A stretch of DNA of 64,000 bases. Origin: Cruorifilaria tuberocauda (taxonomy: Eukaryota > Nematoda > Chromadorea > Rhabditida > Onchocercidae). The DNA is taken from the NCBI GenBank assembly GCA_013365365.1, contig JABVXU010000139.1, positions 1 through 64,000 on the forward strand, written 5' to 3'. Positions 41,995 through 56,300 of the stretch are shown here, piece after piece. The stretch's first letter is position 1. Each line of letters opens with the position of its first letter. The notes beneath the pieces were generated by a model. The model saw nothing but the letters and a program-made list of their open reading frames with translations, searched no databases and had not been told where the DNA came from. The position numbers were made by a program, and so were the translations under genes.

Positions 41995-44346
41995 ATGGCG
42001 GATGATAAGACGAACGATACGCTGGAAAATATTAAATCTTCCATTGTACGCTGGTGGACAGCAGTCAATGCTGATAGACGACCTAAGCCGAATCCGGCCC
42101 GAATGGTCACCGTTCAGGAAGTAAATTAACTTAATCCTATTTTGTTCCAAATCTATCATTGATGATAGAGATTCAAATCGAATCCTTCATTCTGATTATC
42201 TCCCCTCGTAGTATTCTATTTTTTTGGTGATGATAAATGCAGTGCATGGTTCGTTTGACTATATAGTGGAAGCGTTAATTAGTAATCTTTCCGTCCAATT
42301 CACGTATCGATTATATTAGAATGTTTTGAGCTGTAAACGTTGCTAGCCATATATCTTTCTTTTCTGCACTTTTGAATATTGGCGTTGCACGATTCGACTG
42401 CTGAATCTCTGCAAGGATCCTATAATTTACCTCAACTCAAACTTAATGTACTGTTTTTTGGATATGAACGGTAGAAACATATGTTAAGAACTTTATAGTT
42501 ACCAATGTATTCGGATGAGATACCGTATTATAAAGAAGTCCAAGAGCTATCTATGCCGATACAGAAGGAAATGGCGTTATTACGACAAGCCGCTTTACAA
42601 CGCTTTGGAGATTTAGGGGTAATTTCTTCAAGATATACCGCAGTATTCGCCATTATTAACATTTTTTAGGATGTTGAATGTAAGATGAAACAGAAATAGA
42701 TGTTTGATAAAAGTTGAAGATAACTTCATATATTTGCGATAGTTTGCAAATGTTTTATTCATCATTTGAAGCCTTAATGTTAAAGACTTAAATCGGAAAC
42801 ACCAAAAATTTTTTTCTCTCCATCTTTCTTTCACCAGTATCTTTCCTATGTTATCAAATTCTATGGCATTTCGTACCTGGAAGTGAGCATTTTATCTGCT
42901 AATTTAATAACTCGAAAGGATTGCATCTGTCGTTCAAATAGAGAATTGGAGATATAAGATTGATGTAAAGGTATAAGGATGCGCCAAATTTCGTGTAATA
43001 TTCTCTCTCTCTCTTTCTTCCCTTATTTTTGAATAATCATCTTCTACATATTGTTAGTATTTGTGGCAAAACTTTTGTAGGAATCCTATCTGAATGTTGA
43101 GGAAAGATCGAGAAGGATTCTTGATTCTGCCCAAGGTTAATTTTTTCAATAATGCATGCGTCTTTTTGTTTCCGCACTTTATTACATTTAAGAAACTTCT
43201 AGATGTTTTCTTGAGCGAACATGTTCAGATGGAAAGATGCATTTGACATACTTTTACAAAGAACTTTTTTTTTAACCTCGTGCAGAGGATGTAGGACAGG
43301 TATAATTTGAATTACTTTTAATTGCAGAATTTAGACAGTTTTTGCAAGAAGATTATGGAATATTATCGAAAGCTGCTGCAATCACCATTGGTGGTCTTAC
43401 CGGTTTCTTTCTTGGTATGAAAAAGTCAGTTTTTGGTATTATTGTGATGCTAAAAAATCAAGTTAGAACATTTATGGATGTCTGAAATGTCCCAACGCTC
43501 CTGTTAATGTTGGATGCCGACTGTTTAAAATACAGCCAATATTTTCCACTTGAAACAGTATTATTGTTCAGTTCAACATTAATAAGAGTGTTGGAATGTC
43601 ATATTTTACCTAGTCAATTTTTTAGATCAATGTTTCGCCGATTTCTGTATTCTGGGATGGGATTGCTAACAATGACTGCATTTTGTTATCCTTACGAAGC
43701 AATTGCTGTCACTCGCATTGCTGTTGAACATGGTAAGGTGGCTTGGAATGATTTTGTTCGATGTAAGTTGTTTTTTATATATATCTTTATTGATCATTGA
43801 TAATAGCTTTCATTTATGATATCAGGTACCATTTAATGATCTTGTCCTGGAGATAAGTTGCACCTTATGTTATAAGTATCGTAGTGTACACTTCAATATA
43901 GTGAGGAATTCAAAGTCTCACAGAGAAGGATAGAATATAGATAATTGCAAACCACAGTTTGCAATCCATTCCGATAATGAAAAAACTAGTAGCAGAAATA
44001 GATATTTCATTTTTTTCGCTTCTGAAATGATTTTATAAACAATTTCATTGAGATAAAAGTAACATTTGCCATTATAAATTTATTGAAAGGAATGTTCGCC
44101 CTAAATGTACTTGTGCTGTATGCAGCTTATTATGTACAGTTACTGAGCAGGACAATATATTGAATACGACTACACATTATTACACGGAAGTGATTGAGAG
44201 CACTAAAGTACATAAAGATATCGCTTAATTGAACTTTTGATTTTTAGTCATCTAGATATATCATCAACAATAAATTATTTTCAGCACCCGAACCTCACGC
44301 ATATTCTCAAGCGAACAACCCTGTCACGTCCGATTCAAAAGAATGA
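41995..44346 (+). CDS. moma-1: MICOS subunit MIC26/MIC27 (APOO/APOOL-like)
   Basis: Six exons with consistent phases: 41995-42120, 42499-42618, 43081-43135, 43328-43424, 43626-43762 and 44285-44346, predicting 198 residues. The N-terminal part has QELPMYSDEIPYYKEVQE, corresponding to the DELSLYS region of vertebrate APOOL, then a helical stretch (MALLRQAALQRFGDLG). Two hydrophobic segments follow: SKAAAITIGGLTGFFLG (about 115-130) and YSGMGLLTMTAFCYPYEAIAV (about 141-161). The glycine-rich first segment and the CYPYEAIAV end of the second match the APOO family hairpin. These proteins sit in the mitochondrial inner membrane within MICOS and shape cristae junctions; MOMA-1 is the C. elegans member. 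The start was chosen because the first exon carries the conserved N-terminal region in frame and joins in phase. Confidence 0.87.
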
Positions 44347-46908
44347 GCAACTTTTTAGGAAGATTAAATACTGTATTTACATACATATTATATAAAAATC
44401 GATGTAATAGGTCAGAAGGTTTAAACATAAAGTGTGTGTCATAGATTACATCTCAATTCCATACTTTTTTGACTAGACTCTGTAGAAGAGTGTTTCTCTA
44501 TTCAAGCGACTGTGAAATCTAAGGGAAGCAATGGTAGCAAATTGAACAATTTATGGATTTTCGATATGTGGATCTCACATAAATAGGATTCGCTGTATCG
44601 TTGTAATGGCTGATATTTAAAGTTGTCTTTGTATTTGTTTTTGTGCTTCCATCATGATATGACATAGATTGAGCAGCAAGCTAATTAAGTCATGCTTTCA
44701 ACACTTATAATTTATATTAATGAATAAATTAATCTATATATGAATTTACTTACCAGGTTTCGTGTTCATAAACTAGCCTACGCGGATGCACGTATACTTT
44801 TTATCCCTTTTTATGAATAAAACATCTGATAAAACACTAGAAAGTTTTCTGAGAAATTATAAGAATCAACGGTGAAATGAACGTATATATGTGTTATTAC
44901 ATTTTTATTATATTCTGGAGTAAACTGTATGATATCCGCAACACAAGAGACCATTTCCTAGCAATATTATTCGTTTGACAGAAAAATCTTGTGTGTCATT
45001 AGTACGAAAATTATGTCAGCTAACCTCGGATGAATTGATAGATTAAGCACCGGAAGCTCCACTGTTCGAGATTCTTTCGTGAAGATATGTGTGGGATATC
45101 TTATAAATTTTAAGAATGTCGCAATAAATGAATGATTGGAAAGAGAATCTCCGGAAAAATCAAATCATTTTCTTTCGAATGTGTCAAATTTATTGGTATA
45201 CAATTCAACGAGAATGAAAGAATTTAGAGGCATCTCCGGTGCCTTATACAAATCCATAAGAAAAAAAATCGCTTGCATCTGAATCCTAATTACCTAGAAA
45301 ATCCATACAATATTTGATATTATACCTCTAATATATATAAGTCGAACATAGATAATAAACGGAAACCTCCTTTCAACAGCAAAAATTCATTCCGAATTCA
45401 ATGTTAACAGGTAAGGAAATTCAGTGAAATTATATTTAGTGCAGGTATGGGAAAAAAACATTAGATAGTTAAGTAGAAGAGTCGGGATATTTCTTGCAAA
45501 TATAACAGAAGCGAATGGATAATTCAGATAATTTTTAGATGCAAGCAAGTATTCTTTACAAGAGTTGAGAAACAAAGAATAAGAAAAATTTAGAAAGCAC
45601 TTGGAACTGTGGATATTTATCAAAGAACCAGCTTTAATAATACGATAAAAGGATGATATACTTCTAAATCGTCACTTAATAACGAGTTCCAGAGAAATTT
45701 TTGAACAAAAAAATATATATATATATATATATGATTGAACATACAACAAACATTGGCTCGAAATGATTAAAAAACCCGTTGAACAGGCAATCAAGGTTTC
45801 CTTAACATGAAGGAATAAACGATGAAAATTTTGGGCACAGAAGAGGAATAATCTTGACAGTAAGGAAAAGCAAAGCAAAATGATTCGGATGTGCTGATAC
45901 TTCGGATAATTTCTTCCTTCATGCATTGAGCGATTCATAGTAATGATAACAACACGATTATCACTTTCTTATCAAATAAGCAAACAATTATTAATAATAA
46001 ACAACATAGTCAAAATCTCAGGCTAAAGAGCTTAATATATGGATATTTAAAAATTCAGAAAAATAGTCAAGAGTGCTTTTAAGGATTTATTAATGTGTAA
46101 GCTCTGTACGAAATGAATGTCTATTGAAGAACGGTAGAAGTTTTCTAACATAAGCAAATGAATTGATCAATACCAGTTGGTTAAATGCAGAGAGAGAGAA
46201 AGAGAGAAAGGAAAAAAAATTTTTTAGACGAATTATAATAACTGAATCAAATTAAAATGAAATTTGATAAATCTCTGCATATAAATAATATTACGGCAAA
46301 CCAGGAGAATTAGATGTTGGTTTAGCCCAAAACTGTAAGAGTTATGCAATTGAGAAGAAGGAGCTCAATAACTATATCAGGCCAATTGGTTCGTTCAGTC
46401 AGCTTTTATAAAGTTTCGACCATAACAAATGAAAATAAACACATCGGGGGAAATATGGCTGATACCTAGCAGCGATACTGTATATTATTATCCAAGTACT
46501 TTTTCTCAATTTCATGAAAAAATAAAATAAAAAACAAAATGTTGAAAGAATAAGTATACGTAGGATGATGTATCTTAAACTATGTATTGATTTATTCTAT
46601 TTCATCGTCAAATCTTTTCTAATTGACAAGTCAACAACGGTACCACCTACATAAATCATAAATGATTTACTCTATTCGATTATGAATAATTGATATGAGC
46701 TGTTGTTGAGTGAGCTATCCATCAAAAAACATAAGTGACCTCAACCCAGTTCACCTCTTCTATAGAAATAATAAAAAATGTAGGTACAACATAGATGGAA
46801 TTGAAAAGAAGACTGGAAGGATGAATATTTCGAGAAATTTACTTTTAAAGGGAAATTTTATCATAGCATAGGTTAAAGTACTTAACTAAACAATACTTTG
46901 ATTTCGAA
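44347..46908. other. Intergenic region, no gene supported
   Basis: This is 3' of the MICOS gene. An AATAAA near 44816 is a possible distal poly(A) signal. It holds a (TA)n array at 45713-45732 and a GA-rich tract at about 46188-46214. Open frames (45387-45623, 45672-45938 minus) are hydrophobic, AT-driven and unconvincing. Confidence 0.45.
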
Positions 46909-47242
46909 ATGTTTAATCAACTCCAAGAATCAATGTCCTGTTTTACGGGAGAACAACTGAAAGTAAGTGGAAAATAAAATTTAAAAGATTAATTTTATGC
47001 CATTCATCCCACATTAGCCAGAATCATATTATTACTATCATTATTATTATTTATTAATTATTATATTATTATTAGAGAATTTAAATAAAATAATTTTTAG
47101 AATAATTATGATACATAATCGTAAATTTATTGCAGCACCAAATTTGATTGAAAATATCAAACAGAAATACAGTCAATTTCAGGATTTCACTCCATTAATC
47201 TCCCTAAATGGGCCGGAAAAAAGTCCAAAAATAAATTTCTAA
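46909..47242 (+). CDS. Candidate small gene, incomplete model
   Basis: 46909-46962 reads MFNQLQESMSCFTGEQLK into a strong donor (AAA|GTAAGT). After a TTATTGCAG acceptor at about 47126-47134, a frame gives NLIENIKQKYSQFQDFTPL and ISLNGPEKSPKINF then a stop at about 47242. Both pieces look coding, but a direct join is out of phase by one (0 versus 1), so a missing exon, another acceptor or a sequence error must be assumed. The intron holds an ATT-rich low-complexity run at 47026-47074. No family recognised. Confidence 0.28.
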
Positions 47243-47726
47243 GTAAACAGGTAAAAAAGACTAATGATAAAAAAGAAGCGTTCTATCATTCAACGAATCA
47301 ATTCTATGTACTAATCAAAGAAAAAAAGAGGAAATTAATTCTTCCTATCCATAACAAATCCTCGACCATATAAAAACCGCAGCTAAGAAATAAGGAATCG
47401 AACACAATACAAAAATATGTGAACAAGAGAAACAAAAACAAGAGAATGAAACTTTTTTTTTAACAAATAAATAAAATTTCCTGAATAATCAAGCAATACT
47501 TGTTTGTTTCTCAAGTTTTTCCTCATTTTTAATTGATACCATTTTCATTTGAGAAATGCAAAATCTATACGAATGATTTCAATACATATAGATTTCCTCA
47601 GTTATAAATTTAGAACGTCTTTTTTTGAATTTTCTAATTTCGTGAAGAATTTAATTGAAGTTTGTCTAACTGATGCTGTTATTTTTTTGCAGTACTATGA
47701 CAAAATTGTCATTGTTTTATGTTAGT

Positions 47727-50700
47727 TCAGTGAGTTCGGTCACAGACCAGTCGTTCTCGTTCAGCTATTGCCGCGCTACACGTGGTCATAAATGCGTTGG
47801 CATTATTTAATGGTCGGATAACTGAATCCCGATAAATTGCATTTAACGGCGTACCACGTCTGTTTCGATCTACGCATCGGATCTTTCGTAAAGGATCTAT
47901 AAAATTATCTTTAAGTTTTTGAAAAAATAATTCCTCTTAAATTTCAAAATGCACTTAAATTGAGTGAATTGCAACATTTTCAGAAAATTGGATTTTGGAA
48001 GAAGGTTTTGCAACGAATCTTGTAATGTTCGTATTGTATAAAATAAAACCTCGCTCACATGCAAAAACCTATCTAGATATTATAAGAATATACAGTTAAA
48101 TTTAAACAAACCTGTTTTGTTATGAATAAGCCATAAAGTGGCCACGAATGCGACGCCAAAAGCAAATGATATAATAGCAATTATAATGACAACGTATAAT
48201 GGGATACCATCTAAATGACATTCTTCTTCCTTCCTTAACGCTTTTCCAACCGCTACGGCACACACTCTTGCACATTTTGAATCTGAAGATAAGTATTACC
48301 TGCTTTTTCTCATAAAATTTGAAGATGTGGAAGTTTCACAAATTCCTCACCAAATTCTATAGGGAAATGCAAGATGAAAATTTACCGTACGCGAAATTGA
48401 CAAAATTATTGTCACTTTCCGTAATTAATTCATCAGAAATCGATGTATCATCACTGTCCAACAGTGGTTCACTAGCATTTGCTAGAAGAATACGGATCGT
48501 AGAACTTGAAGTGACTGTTATTGTCCGTTGTAAATAAGGCTCAACCCAAGACGGCAAATGCTGTTTCTCACCAGATGTCGGCGAACAGAACGACGCTCGA
48601 GGACACTATAATACTCTTGCTTTAAAAAAATTTAAGAATTTCATAGAAATTAATAAAAATACGCTAGCTTCTTCGATCCTAATTAGTAATCGATTTCGAT
48701 TTCTTATTAAAAAATTTAAAGAGGAGTTTAAAAACTGCAAAAACAATATGCTTAATCCAATCCAAGTTTGAGAGTTGGTCGAATTACAGTTAAAACTATG
48801 TTCGATCTAAAATCTCCATAACCATGAAGTATGCCTCGATGAATCTAATTATAATATAGCCAGATTGTCTTAAACGTTGCATTTCTGTAATGATGATAAA
48901 GTATTTCCTTAACTTTTCCTAGGCAATTTTTATTATGCTCAAAAATTACAATTCATGTGACAAAAAATTGTCATGAAAATCACTGTATATATATTAGCAA
49001 ATTCTATTGATGAATCCACCTCACTGATATACATCAAACATAATTATATTATGATGGAAGATTAACACGATAAAACACTATAATCTGTAAAAATAGAACA
49101 GATCACAGCACCATGGCACCTATTCGGAAACGAATACCGAATCGAAAAAAAGCATATCGTTTACATAAAACAATTGCTAAGTTTAGAATACATACCACTA
49201 CCTTCACTTGTGATTGAACTGACAGTATGTGAACAGAATGTTCTGATAATATTACAAAAAAAGTGACTTCGCCTTTCAATATATCAAGAAAAAGTACCAG
49301 TGTTTAAAAATATTTTTTGAAAAAAGAGCATCCATTATTATTAGAAGAAAATTTAAACTCTTTAAACATTCAGCCTGCTTTTATGAGAGTTTTATTTGGA
49401 TCTTTGCTATAAGTTACCGATGCTAAAGCAAACGAATAACATAGATACGTTTGAGAGATATCTCTTCAAGAGGGAATGTAAGCTTTCAAATTCATTCATG
49501 CATCATTGCCTATTTTTTTCATTTATTAGATCCATTATTAATTACTATTTACTACATTTCTTTCATTCAAAGCGCTCTTCTATCGCTAATATGTCTGGAC
49601 AAATGCCTAATTGCCTTGATCCTCTATTAAGATGAAGAAAAAGTCTATCTATCCGCCGACAATAAAATCTTTTTATCCCAATTAAATATATGATACTAAC
49701 TGGAAGTAATTTAGCAATCAAAGGGGTATTTGCATGGTGCAAAAATAACGTAAATTCTGTGTATTTCAAACGTATAATTTTAAAAAATTCATGAATCTCA
49801 AAAGATTTTAAATAAAAGAGGGGAGAAGCAACGTGCCGTAGGAGTATTTTGAAAGCCATTTAATTTATGACCCGTACAGAAAATTACATCGCAATGAAGC
49901 GAAATGTGCCCGTATTCAACTGATTCATCGATTATTACTGACCTGAAATAGATGGCATAGATTTTTGTACTGAATATACTGAAATTATAACGGCACCTTC
50001 AATGGTAGTTTGTTTTCTTCGAGACAAGCAAATTTTTGGTAGAAGAGATAGAGAAACCAAATCTCAAATCTCATTCTACTAAAGTAGAAAGAAAATATTA
50101 CAAAAAATTAACCCATTCAATAACGAAGGAATAACCAAATTAGGAGTAATTGGAATTTTTATTTTAGTCCATTCTGCATAACGACCATTACCCGTCTTCT
50201 AAAACAGTGAAATAATTGAATTTTTTAAAGCTGAAAAATAGATGGCAGTAAGATCGACATTAAATCATTGAGAAGATATGGTGGATTCTAGAAAATAGGG
50301 GAGAAAAAAATTAATAATGAAAGCAGCAGTGACTTACTTGCTCTAAAAACGCTAACGCTGAACTATCACCGACAGACGGACATCCATCTTCAATAAAATA
50401 TCTGTAACAAATTTTACAAAAATCAGCATGTAATTTGGTCCACTAAATTTAAAAAAAAAATGAAAACACAAAATATGAGCTTGTAGTTAACACCAACCTA
50501 CGCGCTAATTCTACAGAATTTGCTAATTGTCTGCTAGAAGCAGCAGCAGTAGTGTCAGTAGTTGTAGGAATAGTAATCCAACAACGTAATGGATATGTGT
50601 GTAACCCTGGAAAAGTATTTATATTATTTAAATAAATTATGTTAAGAAATACAAATTTTCTTATGGTATAACAATTGCAACATCATCACGAAGTTATTAC

Positions 50701-53351
50701 GAACATAATCATCTACCAGTAAAATGATCTATCCTGTTATGATTCCAATCTGTTCTTTGCCTGTCTATTAATAGTAAATTACCCGAACAGGACCTCCTCA
50801 TATATTAGAAAACATTATGTTGATAAAATATTTACTTTTGATCATTTTTATAGAATATAGACCGTGTATAGTTCAGTGGAATGTTTGCAGTGGAAATCAT
50901 AAAAAGCTTCCTACTTTCTTGCATCCCTTCAAGAGTCGGTTCAATAGCAATATATAAACTGCTGCCTAATCGTATCGATATTGGTTTTGTTTGCATTGAA
51001 GATGATGAATGATGAATGTTCATAAAATCTACTGATGATATCCGAATCGGTTTGTGAGATGCTACCATTTTTGCCTGCAACTCGCAAGTAATAATATCAT
51101 ACTAATATGCTTCGTCTCTTATTTTTTATTTTCCAGAAAATGAACGAGTAAAATGATTCGGTAAAAAAAGAGCAATAAAAAACAATTAACAATCAACATC
51201 CCATAAAATCAAGAAATGAAATATGATAACTTTTATGCGGACAAAGAAGAAATGACTATTAAAAAAGAGACCTTTAGAAATAAGCACCATAGTTAATAAA
51301 GCCTGAATATCTAATTAACTATTTACCCCGTTTGTCAGATATAAAACTACGTTTGAGCCTTTTTTTCCTTCACGACATATTATTTGAATCATTTCTTCTC
51401 ACTCGTTTGATTACCAGACATAACATTTTCAGAAATAAAAGATGCCGATATGGAGAAACTGAAAACTTAAAGAAGACGGAACAATTACTCATACAAAGAA
51501 CTACTCGCACTAATATAATTTATATGGCAATAAGAAAGAAGTACATTCATATAAGAATAATGAAATCAAAACGCAAAGTTTGAGACAAATTTCTTTATCA
51601 AAAGACAAAAAAAACAAAATGAATTTAAATATGAAATGGAAAAGAATAAAAATTACCTTAACGTGAGATTCCACGAATGGTACCGCACACTGAATTTCAA
51701 ATTGCTCGTTTACATTACCAACACCCCAAAAATAAACCTTAAATTTCGCATAAATATAAAAATATTGAAGAAAATCGTACACACCTAATTACGATCGCTT
51801 GTTTCAAATTGAAAAACTATTTTTGTGTAATTCAATACAGCACTTTGCGTTGCATTTCCCATTTCATCGACTTACTAGTTGCGCTAGTTTAAATTACAAA
51901 CTATGTATATATGCCAACTAATATGTAATAGTATTTTTCGGAGTTGTCTGAAATTTCCATAATTTTAGCCATTTTTAGACTTAGATAAGTAAATATAATT
52001 AAATAAATATAGTCAAGTTATATGACATGATGAAATGGAATAAAGAGTGAACAAAGAGTACAGAAATTAAATTATAACGAATTAAAAAAAGATCTAACCT
52101 TAGCAATAAAGTTGAAGCCACCGGCGAAGAACGTCTTCTCTATACCGCATTTACTATAGCCAACTAATACTACGTGATACTGAAACATGGTTTTTTAACT
52201 TGCAAATTTTTGAAAAAGAAAACAATTTTAAAAAAGACCGAAGAAGAAACTGACAACCACGCAATGGCGCTAATAAATAATAGTTTCATCATTCTCAAAG
52301 ACCAGCATTCTCTCTTTAAGTTAATTCAAATATCATCGGAATTAGCACAACCGCTCGAAAAACAGAAGTTCCACATTGTTTTTAGTATATTTACATAGTT
52401 TTATAATTTTTATATAATATATAATTTATATGATTTGCCGACTAATATCGGAATAAATGGTTATCCCAGAAAATTTTATTTCATTTTTTACATTGGTGAG
52501 ATGAGAACTGAATGAATTTAACGATTCTGCATAAAATTGCGGGATTATCTATTAAAATTGCAGAATAGTGAAAATTTCTTGACGACGAATCGGATTAATT
52601 CTGATAAGCTACTTTCAGTTTGTTAAACAATAAAATAAAAATGGTAGCTCACATCTTGTATCATATTAAGTTGTGAACAGCACGATCCAGATTTATCATT
52701 ACCAATACACATCCTACCTCGCCAAATCATTTCTCGAATTGACTTTGTCATTTCTGGATGTCTTTTCCGGTTAAATGTCAGTTGTACATTGATCCTATAA
52801 AATTTATTCATCAACTTTCCATCCAGTCTATATTAAAAATTTGACAACAAAATAAATTTGCTGAAAAACAAATATATAGACGCCGCCTTATCGTTAAACA
52901 TTTTTCAGGAAAGAATATGAACAAAATACCTTTCTCGCTGGCACGCAACACCGAGATACTGTTCAAGCAATTCGTGTATCGCAACACCTGACGAATATGA
53001 TCCTTGAAAAAGAACTATCATCAGATGAATTGTTATTACGGAGAACAGGTTTTTTATAGATCGATTATTTTTTATACGAAAAAATATAAATCCTTTGAAG
53101 CATTACACTCGTCCAAGATGTATTATTTAGGAATTAGAAAGTTTACTGCACTTTCAACAAAAACTAACGCAAAAACCGTTTATGGCATCATCAATCCGTT
53201 ATAAATCAATACTTTTATGGAAACGAAAATATCGGCGATATAATTGCATATCGTGATAATGGAAAAGAAAAGCAAAAGTGAAATGGAGATAAAGAGAAAA
53301 CGAACCACAAACGATGAACAGGATGAACAGTGTTGTGTTGAACGATCGCAT
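47727..53351 (-). CDS. ZP-domain type I membrane protein
   Basis: Confident exons in minus order: 53306-53351, 52930-53002, 52653-52794, 52099-52179, 51657-51737, 50915-51074, 50498-50606, 50338-50401, 48386-48605, 48112-48282 and 47727-47896. One or two further exons lie between 49190 and 50080. A signal peptide (MRSFNTTLFILFIVCG) leads straight into a zona pellucida module: GVACQRERRINVQLTF, RMCIGNDKSGSCC, YHVVLVGYSKCGIEKTFF and FEIQCAVPF form the ZP-N half. LHTYPLRCWITIP and RRYFIEDGCPSVGD begin ZP-C. A Ser/Asp-rich linker precedes a C-rich segment, a membrane span (YVVIIIAIISFAFGVAFVATL) and a basic cytosolic tail of about 60 residues. ZP proteins polymerise into apical extracellular matrix or cuticle after cleavage before the membrane. 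Which nematode ZP gene this is cannot be decided. The phase-consistent reading of the missing ZP-C exons is unresolved. Confidence 0.8.
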
Positions 53352-56300
53352 TGTGCGTTTATGCATATATATCTTAATGTTAGTGATGATAATGCAGCGA
53401 AGTTTCCTGATGGGCGACCGATCCAATTCTCTGATAAGACCTCTTTGTTCTTATTCCCATTATTGCCGTTCGTTTAATAAAAAAAAAGAAAGAAGTTAGA
53501 AAAGAGAAGGGAAAAAGAGACAGGGAAAGAAATTATCCTTTTATTGTTCTAAACAGTACCATCAAATCAATTTCTTGAATTAGATTTTTATGGAAAAAGC
53601 TACACTTCACCATTTAATACAGCTTTTCCGTAAAAATCTAATTCAAGAAATTGATTTGATTCCAGAAGTGCTTCCCATCTCTGGCAATCTTCTCAATTTT
53701 TGATGATATTTAATTTTCGCTTGACAAAATGTTTCATAATTTAACACTGAAAATCTCGAAATAATTTTTTTTAGAGTTTTTCTTTCCATTTTAATGCAAA
53801 ACTTTCAATGCTTCTTTCCGTTCTTTCTTTTATTGTTTTCTTTTTCGCGAATTTCATTCCTCATTCTCCACCAATCACAACGGTAACAAATGAAATACTG
53901 GTAACAGTTATTAGTGTAGCAAAAACATTAATTGGTATAATTGGCAGTAATTGGAATTAAGGTGCTTAGCTTCGTCCATTTTTTGTCTGCCATTTCCTTT
54001 CTTCTAAATTCCTTTTTTCTACTGAAAAAGCCCAAAAGGACTGAAAATTAGTGACAGGTTTTTTTAACTATAACTATAGTGCCATTATTTAGTCTACTAG
54101 CAATAATATGTGGATATCAAGCAAAAGCAACTAACTGATTTATTTTTACTTTTTTCTGCTAATTTTTCACGTTGCTGAAGATCTGTCTTCTGTTCTAACC
54201 AAATTCTAATTTTGATGTATTCGCCACAATTGGAGAGTAGAATAAGTACTGATAATGCCGAATGTTGTTATTATTGTTGATACTGATGGTGGTAGAGAAG
54301 ATGATATTATTGCCGTTCCTGTTACTGCTACTTACACCTCTACTTGTTTTCGTTTGTAGAATTTATTACTCCGATTCCAGGATTTACTATTCCACCGATT
54401 CGTATCGTTAGTGTTGGATGTAATATTGCCGCCGTTATTGCTATTGCTATAATTCTATTGAAAAAAAGTCGATTTCATATTTCTTTCTTTCGATTGATTC
54501 CTTTGTTACTTTCTCAAAGGAATAGCTTACAATTTGAAAGCTTTTCTCGCATAAAGGTAACAATGGCAACAGCGCACGAGAATAAATATTGCCGATTTTT
54601 GAAAAGCACTGTTTTGATGAAATTAATTAGACGAACAATGATGCTAGAAATTTTCCCTTTTACGTGTCTCCAAATAGTTGGAACTGAAAGAAGAAAAACG
54701 CCGTGATTAATTGATAATATTACCATGGTGCATAAATATCATAGAATGTGAAATGCGATTCGAACTTGAAAATAATGACAAATATCTTTTTATCAGGAAG
54801 ATATCCACCTTCTCATCAGAGAGTGTTAGGATGTATCCACGAGGTGTTTAATGAAGCAACCAGTGATTCGATAACATTACTATGAAGAGGAAAGCAAACT
54901 ATAAATTATACGATTCTTTTTTCATTTTGAAGAGTGAATAATGAAGGTAATATGTAAATGAAGGAAGAAGAAAAGTAAATGAAACGCAGACAAATAAACA
55001 TGAAAGGAAGCCGTGCAAATGTTTCGGATAAGCAACCATTCCCACTCTTCAACTTTCATCATATTCACGTAGCCATACATATTGCTTTTGCACTACCCTA
55101 TAACCATCATTAACACCAACGCATGCACGCGTAAAGTTCTGTTATACGTATTTGCATATTACAGATTCTTGATTCTTCTTAATGGTCAATAACTGTTATT
55201 GTTGTTACTATCGAGATAAACTGGACTTATACATACTACAAATTATGCAATCACTGATTCGATAAATAACCCGATACACTGTAAAATTCTACTTCTTCAC
55301 AGAGATCGGTTATCCATTTCTTCGTTATCAACGTTGGTTATTTTCTTTTTTTACAAGAATAAGAAACAGAGAGAAGGAGAGAAAGAAAGAGAAGATTTTT
55401 TATGCGTTATTCGATGAAATGCTGATGAATTTCGATTTGAACCACAGCACTACACTATCGATATCGTCTGATGAAAAATAATGACATGGAAGCTGTGAAA
55501 GAATCCTGCAGTTCACAACTCAACACCTATCGTGATTGAACGCTTTTAAACCGATGTTTAGCTAATTACCGATGCAATTAGTTCAAGAGATCGAAGCATC
55601 GAAATTGATTTTATTCACAGATTCTCCCGCACTTAATTTGGTCGTTTTACAAATAGTCATTGCGAAAAAATGAAAAGATGAATGAAGATGTTGCATAAAG
55701 TATTCAAAGCAAACAAAAGTAAGAAAAACAAAACCATGGTTAATGAAAAAAGAAAAGAAGCTTTGACTCAGAATCAATTGATAGTAATGGAAATGTATGT
55801 ATATATTTTGTCTTTGATATCATCATATTGGTTTAATTACAACGAAAATATATCAAACTAAATGTTATTTTTAAACGATTACAAAGACTGCAGTTATCAT
55901 CAATCAATCAGTTCATTTTGTAGTAAAGCATACCAAAAGATTGATAACCAGTAACAACCAAGGATAGAAAGATTTTCTCACTATATATGTAAACAGAATT
56001 CTTCCCATTCTTTTCTTTTTTTAACAGAAATAGTTTAAAGTTGTGAAATTTCATAATATATTGAAATTTAAATCCAACTGCAACTATTAATACTCTCAGT
56101 GTTTAATGTAACTAACTTGTTAAAGTCCTTTTTATTGGTCTAACCGATCACAGTAAGAAGGCTGAAACTTTTTCCGTAGTATTATCTCTATCTCAAAGGT
56201 CACGGTTATGATGGTAAATATATTTTTGCACAATACCTTCCACATTATGAATAGAAGTGATCTAAAATTAAAACAGTACATTTGCAAATAAAGCAAGTAG

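Noticed and set aside
54344..54706. 120-codon frame with a hydrophobic start, possible membrane protein
   Set aside because: Hydrophobicity follows T-rich DNA; there is no consensus start context or splice evidence.
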